Shown here piece after piece: positions 1 through 4,581 of a DNA stretch of 5,496 bases. Where the stretch lies: the NCBI GenBank assembly GCA_003567055.1, contig PXAW01000176.1, forward strand, positions 1 to 5,496, given 5' to 3'. Source of the DNA: Hyphomicrobiales bacterium (lineage in GTDB: Bacteria > Pseudomonadota > Alphaproteobacteria > Rhizobiales > Beijerinckiaceae). The notes under the pieces are model-generated. The model worked only from the letters and a program-made list of their open reading frames with translations. It made no database searches and was not told the DNA's origin. The translations under genes and the position numbers were made by a program. Position 1 is the first letter of the stretch. Every line of letters begins with the position of its first letter.

Positions 1-341
1 ATTTCTGGCTGGCCACGCGCCCGGACTGGGTGGGCGAATTGTCGATCGCCGGCGCCGTGTGCAAGGTCTCGGCCATGGGCTTCTGGTGGAGCGCCATCCC
101 GAAAAGCCGCTGGCCCGATCACGAGGAATGGCGCAAGCTGATGGCGCGCCACTGGTCGCCGGTCTGGGGCGACCGCCGGCAGGAGCTCGTCTTCATCGGT
201 ATCGGCATGGACGAGGCGGCGATCCGCGCCGCGCTCGATGCCTGCCTCGTCGGTTCCTCGACGGCGCCGAAATTCGAGGCCGAGGCCTGGTCGAGGCTCC
301 CGGACCCGTTCCCGGCATGGCGCAGCGAAAAGGCCGCGTAA
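1..341 (+). CDS. ZigA/CobW-family GTPase metallochaperone, C-terminal part (5' end outside window)
   Basis: This is the final 112 residues of a CobW/COG0523-type protein. These are G3E GTPases that deliver zinc or another metal to client proteins in the cytoplasm. The reading frame is open from base 3 (FWLATRPDWVGELS), so the gene begins before the window; the GTG at position 30 is an internal valine, not a start. What is visible is the CobW C-terminal domain: the FWLATRPD opening, a Trp-rich stretch (MGFWWSAIPKSRWPD), the highly conserved GDRRQELVFIG motif, and the usual end (RLPDPFPAW). By family knowledge the G-domain, with the Walker A motif and the metal-binding CxCC motif, would lie upstream and cannot be checked. 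The end resembles the ZigA-like branch most closely. It stops 12 bases before the convergent FAD oxidoreductase gene, and there is no sign of a functional link between the two. The family call is firm; the exact metal and subgroup are inference. Confidence 0.88.
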   Translation, partial: FWLATRPDWVGELSIAGAVCKVSAMGFWWSAIPKSRWPDHEEWRKLMARHWSPVWGDRRQELVFIGIGMDEAAIRAALDACLVGSSTAPKFEAEAWSRLPDPFPAWRSEKAA

Positions 342-363
342 GCGCGCTTCTGCTCACGCGGCC
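332..363 (-). terminator. Intrinsic terminator-like hairpin for the FAD oxidoreductase gene
   Basis: GGCCGCGT (332-339) and ACGCGGCC (356-363) form a perfect 8-bp GC-rich stem around a 16-base loop, which itself contains the palindrome AAGCGCGCTT (340-349). Read on the minus strand, the stem is followed directly by TTTT (331-328), as expected for Rho-independent termination of the oxidoreductase transcript. The stem takes in bases of both convergent stop codons. On the plus strand no T-run follows, so it is a weaker candidate for ending the metallochaperone transcript. This is a call from base pairing only. Confidence 0.55.
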
Positions 364-1691
364 GCGTCGACCTGCCGGCGCGCCGCCGCGTCCCAGCGTT
401 TCGCGAGGCCGGCATCGCGCCAGGCGAAATAGCGCATGGCGGCGCCGATGAACCAGGGATGTCCGGTATAGAGCGGCATGGTCGGGAAGGCTGTGCCGTC
501 GAACACGCTCGGCCCGAGTTCCTTCCCGAGGATGCGATCGGCGATGCGCTTGCCGAAACGGCAGCCCAGCGCCACGCCGGCAAAATTGTAGCCCAGCGCG
601 TAATGCAGCCGCCCGCGTTGCCCGATATGGGGCTTCATGTCGAAGGTGCCGGCGCAATAGCCGTCCCAGACATGCGACAGGCGCACATCGCTCAATTGCG
701 GGAAGACCTTGAGCATGATCTTGCGCATCCGCGCGGCGATCGCTTCTTCATCTGCGAGTTTCTCCGCCGTCGCGCCGCCGAAGACGAGGCGCGGCGCATC
801 GGGGGCGCGGCGGAAGAAATCGATATTCGTATTCGAATCGATGATGGTGCGCCCCTGCGGGATCAGTTCATCGAGCAGGGCGGGATCGAGCGGCTCCGTC
901 GTCGCCATGAAGGCGCGAAACGGCACGAGGCGACGTTTGAACCAGCCCGGATGCTGCGTATAGCCGTTCGTGGCCAGCACCACCTCCCGCGCCGCGATCT
1001 CGCCCCGCGTGGTCATCACGCGCACACCCTGATCACTTTCGTGGATTTCATTCACCCGCGTCTCGCCGAAAGCCGCGACGCCGGCTGCGATGGCGCGGTC
1101 GAGGAGCCCCTGATGCAAAAGGCCGGGATGGATCGAACCGCTATCGGGGATGATCGCGCCGCCGTGATAATGATCGCTGCCGATCGCCTCGCGCTGCGCT
1201 TGCGGATCGAGGATCGCATATTCATGCCCCAGAGCCGCCTTCATCCGCGCGAGATCGGCATCGAGATACGCCCGGTGGCCCGGGGCGGTCGCGGCGATGA
1301 AGCGTCCGCAACGCGCAGCGTGGCAGGCGACAGCCTCCGCTTCCGCGAGGGCGAAGACGTCTTCATAGGCCGCGTGCAGTTCCTGATAGGTCTTGCGGGC
1401 ATAGGCCTCGTTCTTCGCATCCGCGACGTCACCGAAGCTCTTCTTCATCACCCGCCCGATGAAGCCGGCATTGCGGCGCGAGGCGCCGGCGCCGATACGC
1501 TCGGCATCGAGCAGCGCCACGCTGCGCCCGCCGCGCGCCAGATGCAGGGCCGCAGCAACGCCGGTGAACCCGCTGCCGATGACGACGTGATCATAGGCGG
1601 ATGCGGGCGCATCCTCGCGCGATTGCGGCGGCGGGGCGGCTTCCCACCACCAGGGCGCGAAACGAAAATCCTGCGTCACCTGCGCGCTCAA
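354..1691 (-). CDS. FAD-dependent oxidoreductase, DAO family, PuuB-like (amine/amino-acid oxidase)
   Basis: This predicted 445-aa cytoplasmic flavoenzyme belongs to the DAO fold (glycine oxidase, sarcosine oxidase, gamma-glutamylputrescine oxidase). The family oxidises a C-N bond of an amine or amino acid with FAD. Visible features are PWWW near residue 13, the Rossmann motif GSGFTG (39-44) after a beta strand, an acidic residue at the end of the second strand (Asp62 in LLDAERIGAGAS), then RNAG (73-76). The C-terminal FAD-contact segment GYNFAGVALG starts near residue 367, and the tail (PWFIGAAMRYFAWRD) resembles the end of PuuB. Start choice: TTG at 1691 has GGGGAGGAG in front of it, with five bases between GGAGG and the start. 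A longer reading from TTG at 1772 adds 27 mostly Arg-rich residues and would begin inside the predicted -10 element. It diverges from the hydroxyacyl-CoA dehydrogenase gene and ends tail-to-tail with the metallochaperone gene. Substrate unknown; the PuuB resemblance is to architecture and is not proof of putrescine use. Confidence 0.85.
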   Translation of the reverse strand: MSAQVTQDFRFAPWWWEAAPPPQSREDAPASAYDHVVIGSGFTGVAAALHLARGGRSVALLDAERIGAGASRRNAGFIGRVMKKSFGDVADAKNEAYARKTYQELHAAYEDVFALAEAEAVACHAARCGRFIAATAPGHRAYLDADLARMKAALGHEYAILDPQAQREAIGSDHYHGGAIIPDSGSIHPGLLHQGLLDRAIAAGVAAFGETRVNEIHESDQGVRVMTTRGEIAAREVVLATNGYTQHPGWFKRRLVPFRAFMATTEPLDPALLDELIPQGRTIIDSNTNIDFFRRAPDAPRLVFGGATAEKLADEEAIAARMRKIMLKVFPQLSDVRLSHVWDGYCAGTFDMKPHIGQRGRLHYALGYNFAGVALGCRFGKRIADRILGKELGPSVFDGTAFPTMPLYTGHPWFIGAAMRYFAWRDAGLAKRWDAAARRQVDAAA

Positions 1692-1694
1692 TCT

Positions 1695-1703
1695 CTCCTC
1701 CCC
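1695..1703 (-). promoter_or_regulatory. Ribosome binding site that fixes the TTG start
   Basis: On the minus strand GGGGAGGAG lies just upstream of TTG at 1691, leaving five bases between the GGAGG core and the start codon. This is the only strong Shine-Dalgarno match near the 5' end of this reading frame. It decides in favour of the 445-aa product over the 472-aa reading. Confidence 0.7.
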
Positions 1704-1763
1704 ATCCCTCGCGACGATGCGCAACCGTGCCCGGGCGCATCGCCGAATCCGTGAAAATACACG

Positions 1764-1792
1764 TTTACGCAACCGTAAGGCGAAGCTAACCT
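1764..1792 (+). promoter_or_regulatory. Predicted sigma70-like promoter for the 3-hydroxyacyl-CoA dehydrogenase gene
   Basis: TTTACG (1764-1769) matches four of six -35 positions. It is followed after 17 bases by TAACCT (1787-1792), which keeps the key T, A and final T of a -10 element. Transcription would start near 1799, leaving a leader of roughly 50 bases. It overlaps the opposing promoter almost completely, so RNA polymerase probably cannot occupy both at once. Both elements are weak matches and the call is tentative. Confidence 0.33.
1765..1778. promoter_or_regulatory. Inverted repeat, possible operator in the divergent promoter region
   Basis: TTACG (1765-1769), CAAC, then CGTAA (1774-1778) form a perfect 5-bp inverted repeat with a four-base spacer. 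It overlaps the -35 element of the plus-strand promoter and the -10 element of the minus-strand promoter, a position from which one dimeric regulator could control both genes. The half-sites recall TTTACGT-like palindromes read by some MerR-type regulators of acyl-CoA catabolism in proteobacteria, but that comparison is from memory and loose. No regulator gene is present in the window. Confidence 0.4.
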
Positions 1793-1800
1793 AGCGTCAA
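1772..1800 (-). promoter_or_regulatory. Predicted sigma70-like promoter for the FAD oxidoreductase gene
   Basis: On the minus strand TTGACG (1800-1795) matches five of six bases of the -35 consensus. It is followed after 17 bases by TACGGT (1777-1772), which keeps the three most conserved -10 positions (T, A and final T). Transcription would begin near 1765, giving a leader of about 73 bases before the TTG start. The -35 is good and the -10 is weak, so activation by a regulator is possible. Confidence 0.4.
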
Positions 1801-1836
1801 TTCCGGCATCGATCGGATCGGGGAAAGCATTCATAC

Positions 1837-1844
1837 AGGGGAGG
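1837..1844 (+). promoter_or_regulatory. Ribosome binding site of the 3-hydroxyacyl-CoA dehydrogenase gene
   Basis: AGGGGAGG lies seven bases upstream of ATG at 1852. It is a strong Shine-Dalgarno match, supports this start, and places the GxGxxG motif at the normal distance from the N-terminus. Confidence 0.7.
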
Positions 1845-1851
1845 CAAAGCA

Positions 1852-2796
1852 ATGCGCGAGACGATCGGCAAGATCGCAGTGCTCGGCAACGGGTTGATGG
1901 GCACCGGCATTTCCGCCGTATTCGCCATGGCGGGCAAGGATGTCGTGATGATCGGGCGCGATGCCGGGCGCGCGCACGCGGCGCTCGATGTCGTCGGCAA
2001 GCAGATCGACGAATTCGCCACGCGCGGGCTGATCACGACGGATGCCGCGCGCGCCGCACGCGAGCGAGTCACCGCCTCCGCCGATCCGGCTGATGCGGCA
2101 TCATGCGATTTCGTGATGGAGGCCGTGACCGAGGATCTCGCCATCAAGACGGAGCTGTTTGCCAAACTGGATGACGTCTGCCCCGCAGACGTCGTCCTCG
2201 CCTCCTCCAGCGGCCAGCCGGCCTCGGCCCTGACCGCGAAGGTGAAGCGCCCCGAGCGCGTGCTGGCCGCGCATTTCTGGTTCCCGGCGACCTTGATCCC
2301 CGTGGTCGAGGTCTGCCCCTCGCCGGTCACGGCGGAAGCGGCGACGGCGCGCACGATGGCCTTGTTGCGCGAGGCCGGCAAGGAGCCGGTGCTGATGCAG
2401 CGCGAGACGCCGGGCATGATCGGCAACCGCATCCAGTTCGCCATCCTGCGCGAAGCCTGGGCGATGTGGGCGGAGGGCATCGCCTCGGCGGAGGCGATCG
2501 ACACGGTGGTGCGCCAGACGCTCGGGCGGCGGCTGGGGATTACCGGCCCGATCGAATCGGCGGAACTCGGCGGGCTCGACACGCTGCACGCCTTTGCCGT
2601 CTCGCTGCTGCCGCATCTCGACGCGTCGCCGAAACCGGCTCCAGAGGTCACGAAACTGGTCGAGAGCGGCGCGCGCGGCTTCGCCAACAAGCAGGGGATC
2701 TACGATTGGTCGAGCCGCGACGGCGACGCGCTCAAGGCGGCCCGGGTGGACGAATTGTTCCGCTGGCTGCGCGAAGATGCCGCAAAATCAGGCTGA
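1852..2796 (+). CDS. 3-hydroxyacyl-CoA dehydrogenase family protein
   Basis: This 314-aa protein has the two-domain layout of 3-hydroxyacyl-/3-hydroxybutyryl-CoA dehydrogenases, which oxidise the 3-hydroxyl of an acyl-CoA to a ketone in the cytoplasm. The N-terminal Rossmann motif is GNGLMGTGI (Gly12, Gly14, Gly17). The segment EAVTEDLAIKTELFAKLD (90-107) is typical of the family. Catalytic positions are intact: Ser120 in SSSGQ, His141 in AAHFWFP, Glu153 in PVVEV twelve residues later, and Asn192 in PGMIGNRI. The C-terminal helical domain carries GPIESAELGGLDT and ends with the family's G(F/I)YDW signature. Two departures are visible. The acid expected at the end of the second strand is replaced by Gly35-Arg36, which hints at NADP use. 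The family HFxNP motif reads HFWFP, with Phe144 in place of Asn. It is slightly longer than the usual 280-290 aa. The sequence around the catalytic His is unlike the AHPYNP motif I recall for L-carnitine dehydrogenase. Substrate is not determined. Confidence 0.87.
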   Translation: MRETIGKIAVLGNGLMGTGISAVFAMAGKDVVMIGRDAGRAHAALDVVGKQIDEFATRGLITTDAARAARERVTASADPADAASCDFVMEAVTEDLAIKTELFAKLDDVCPADVVLASSSGQPASALTAKVKRPERVLAAHFWFPATLIPVVEVCPSPVTAEAATARTMALLREAGKEPVLMQRETPGMIGNRIQFAILREAWAMWAEGIASAEAIDTVVRQTLGRRLGITGPIESAELGGLDTLHAFAVSLLPHLDASPKPAPEVTKLVESGARGFANKQGIYDWSSRDGDALKAARVDELFRWLREDAAKSG

Positions 2797-2817
2797 GAGC
2801 TGCGAGCGTCAACCCAG

Positions 2818-2861
2818 CATCATTCCGTCAGGTGGGTACCGGCTGACGGACAAGAATGATG
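2818..2861. terminator. Long bulged hairpin between convergent genes, possible terminator
   Basis: CATCATT (2818-2824) pairs with AATGATG (2855-2861), and CCGTCAG (2825-2831) pairs with CTGACGG (2843-2849). This gives 14 base pairs in two stacked blocks, with a five-base bulge (ACAAG) on the 3' side and an 11-base loop. It sits in the 79-base gap between the stop codons of the dehydrogenase and the ligase. No T-run follows on either strand, so it is not a textbook intrinsic terminator. It could block read-through from both sides, protect 3' ends from exonucleases, or belong to a dispersed repeat family. Confidence 0.45.
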
Positions 2862-2875
2862 CGCCGGGCAAAGAC

Positions 2876-4552
2876 TTAGAGCGCCCTGCCTGACTTCGTC
2901 AGGTCGGAACGCGCGCTAAGCCGCTCGCGCTTGAGCCGGATCCCCGCCGCCTCGCGGTCGAAGGTGTCATCCGTGACACCCTCCCCGCGCAGACTGTGCT
3001 TCTGCAGCTTTCCGCTGGCGGTCTTGGGCAGATCGGAGGCGATGCGGATATAGCGCGGCACCATGTAATGCGGCACCCGTTCGGCGAGATAGCTGATGAG
3101 CTCCGCCGGGTCGATCACCTGCCCCTCCACCGCCGTCACGACGGCGAGCACCTCGTCCTCGCTCTCCGCGCTCGGGACAGCCACGGCGACGGCCTCGCGC
3201 ACCGCCGGGTGCGCCGTGATCTCGGCTTCCAGCTCGAAGGAGGAGATGTTTTCGCCGCGCCGCCGGATCACGTCCTTGATCCGGTCGACGAAGAAATGGC
3301 GACCCGATTCATCCCGGCGGAACGCGTCGCCCGTATGGAACCAGCCATTGCGCATCGCCGTCGCGGTGGCTTCGGGATTGCGGTAATAGCCGGCGAAGAG
3401 CGCCCAGGGGCGATGGGAGCGGATCACGAGCTCCCCCACCTGCCCGGTCGGGACGGGGATATCGTTCCCGTCCACGATGCGCAGCTCGAACGGCGCACGC
3501 ACGCGCCCGGCCAGCCCCGCCTCCTCGATCCCCGGCCCGGCGATCAGGGGACTTGCGATCTCCGTCATGTTGTAGACCGTGTAGAGGGCACTGCCGAAGC
3601 GATCACGGAAACGCGGCGCATCCTCGCCGAAGGGGACGATATAGACCTTCGCGAGGGGATGCGCGCGATCATGCGGATCAGCCGGCGCCTTGAGCAGGAA
3701 ATTCGCCATCACGCCCAGAAGCAGCACCACGCTCGCGCCGGTATCGCGGATCGCAGGCCAGAAATCGGCGGTGCGGAATTCCGGGATCATCGCCATGGTC
3801 GCGCCCTTGGCGAGGCTGGCATGGACGTAGAGCGTGCTGCCGCAGTGGAAGATCGGCCCGGCGATCATGCAGCAATCCCCCGCGTCGATCCCCTCCATGG
3901 CTTCGGGACCCATCGTATAGTGCTGCACATAGGTGAACAGCACGCCCTTGGCCGGGCCGGTCGTGCCGGAAGTATACATGATCGCCTGGACATCCCAGGG
4001 ATTGACCGGGCGCGACAGCGCAAGCGCTGCCTCGTCGATGGCCTCCGGATCGCGCAGGGGCGTGATGGTCAGGCCGGGAATGTCATCCGGCAGATCACCC
4101 TGCCTCGTCACCAGCACCCGGCGCAGCTTTCCGTGCGGGATGTCGCGCAGCCGCGTCACCAGAGCGGGATGGGCGATCATCAGCCCGGCATCGGCATTGT
4201 CGAGGATATGGGCGAGTGGATTGCCGCGCGCGGCGGTGTTCACCGGGACATAGACCGCGCCGAGATAGTTGACGGCGAACCAGGTCACGAGCAGATCGGG
4301 CCCGTTGCCCATCCAGCACAGGACATGGTCGCCCTGCTTCACCCCGGCTTCTGCGAGCGCACAGGCGCGGATGCGCACCCGCGAACGCAATTGCGCGTAG
4401 CTCCAGATCTCGACCGGCGTCTCGCGATCATGCCAGAAGCGGATGCAGTCGCGCTCCGGATGCGCGGCGGCGCGGTTGTCGAGCATGTCGCGCAACACGC
4501 AATCCTCGACCGGCGGAATCGCATCCGGCGCCACGGGTGAAAGACCCGTCAT
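2876..4552 (-). CDS. Acyl-CoA ligase (AMP-forming), CaiC-like
   Basis: This 558-aa class I adenylate-forming enzyme makes an acyl-adenylate from a carboxylate and ATP, then transfers the acyl group to CoA. The core motifs are present in order: the phosphate-binding loop YTSGTTGPAKGV (193-204), YNMTE (327-331), HTGD (406-409), DRIKDVIRRRGENIS (423-437), and the C-terminal catalytic Lys515 in PKTASGKLQK. The N-terminal third (ERDCIRFW, LGAVYVPVN) and the region after GENIS resemble the crotonobetaine/carnitine-CoA ligase group. That group is broad and the true acid is unknown. Start choice: ATG at 4552 has AGGGAGG five bases upstream. Extending to 4627 would add 25 residues overlapping the upstream flavin oxidoreductase gene and has no family support. 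It lies 29 bases after that gene on the same strand, so the two are probably co-transcribed, with the ligase second. It converges with the dehydrogenase gene. No missing catalytic residue was seen. Confidence 0.88.
   Translation of the reverse strand: MTGLSPVAPDAIPPVEDCVLRDMLDNRAAAHPERDCIRFWHDRETPVEIWSYAQLRSRVRIRACALAEAGVKQGDHVLCWMGNGPDLLVTWFAVNYLGAVYVPVNTAARGNPLAHILDNADAGLMIAHPALVTRLRDIPHGKLRRVLVTRQGDLPDDIPGLTITPLRDPEAIDEAALALSRPVNPWDVQAIMYTSGTTGPAKGVLFTYVQHYTMGPEAMEGIDAGDCCMIAGPIFHCGSTLYVHASLAKGATMAMIPEFRTADFWPAIRDTGASVVLLLGVMANFLLKAPADPHDRAHPLAKVYIVPFGEDAPRFRDRFGSALYTVYNMTEIASPLIAGPGIEEAGLAGRVRAPFELRIVDGNDIPVPTGQVGELVIRSHRPWALFAGYYRNPEATATAMRNGWFHTGDAFRRDESGRHFFVDRIKDVIRRRGENISSFELEAEITAHPAVREAVAVAVPSAESEDEVLAVVTAVEGQVIDPAELISYLAERVPHYMVPRYIRIASDLPKTASGKLQKHSLRGEGVTDDTFDREAAGIRLKRERLSARSDLTKSGRAL
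2889..2903. repeat. Small inverted repeat inside the 3' end of the ligase gene
   Basis: CCTGAC (2889-2894), TTC, then GTCAGG (2898-2903) form a perfect 6-bp stem with a three-base loop within the last codons of the ligase. It shares the eight-base word CGTCAGGT with the larger hairpin in the adjacent gap (2826-2833 and 2897-2904), so alternative pairings between the two are possible. No T-run follows. It may be part of the end-of-transcript structure or simply chance. Confidence 0.35.
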
Positions 4553-4557
4553 GATAG

Positions 4558-4564
4558 CCTCCCT
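4558..4564 (-). promoter_or_regulatory. Ribosome binding site that fixes the ligase start
   Basis: On the minus strand AGGGAGG sits five bases upstream of ATG at 4552, inside the 29-base gap after the flavin oxidoreductase stop codon. It selects this ATG over upstream in-frame starts that would overlap the preceding gene. Confidence 0.72.
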
Positions 4565-4581
4565 GGAAATCGTTTCTTGCG

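Noticed and set aside
119..657. Two overlapping 154-codon minus-strand frames across the metallochaperone end and the oxidoreductase end
   Set aside because: Both run through the coding regions of two well-supported genes in other frames, and neither gives a recognisable protein.
459..1754. Long plus-strand open frame (431 codons) opposite the FAD oxidoreductase
   Set aside because: It is the antisense shadow of a gene with clear motifs. The translation is rich in Arg, His, Asp and Gly with no recognisable domain, as expected in GC-rich DNA.
1810..1821. GATCGGATCGG direct repeat upstream of the dehydrogenase gene
   Set aside because: Two short GATCGG units are common by chance in GC-rich alphaproteobacterial DNA, and nothing ties them to a function.
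1797..2690. Minus-strand open frame (297 codons) opposite the hydroxyacyl-CoA dehydrogenase
   Set aside because: A Ser/Ala/Arg-rich shadow with no domain; the plus-strand gene has intact catalytic motifs and a strong ribosome binding site.
1852..2796. Assignment of the dehydrogenase as L-carnitine dehydrogenase from its CaiC-like neighbour
   Set aside because: The segment around the catalytic His (HFWFPATLIPVVEV) fits 3-hydroxyacyl-CoA dehydrogenases better than the AHPYNP-type motif remembered for carnitine dehydrogenase.
2996..4540. Long plus-strand open frame (514 codons) opposite the CoA ligase
   Set aside because: Antisense shadow of the ligase, which has all its adenylation motifs. 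The product is His/Arg/Asp-rich and low in hydrophobic structure, with no family resemblance.
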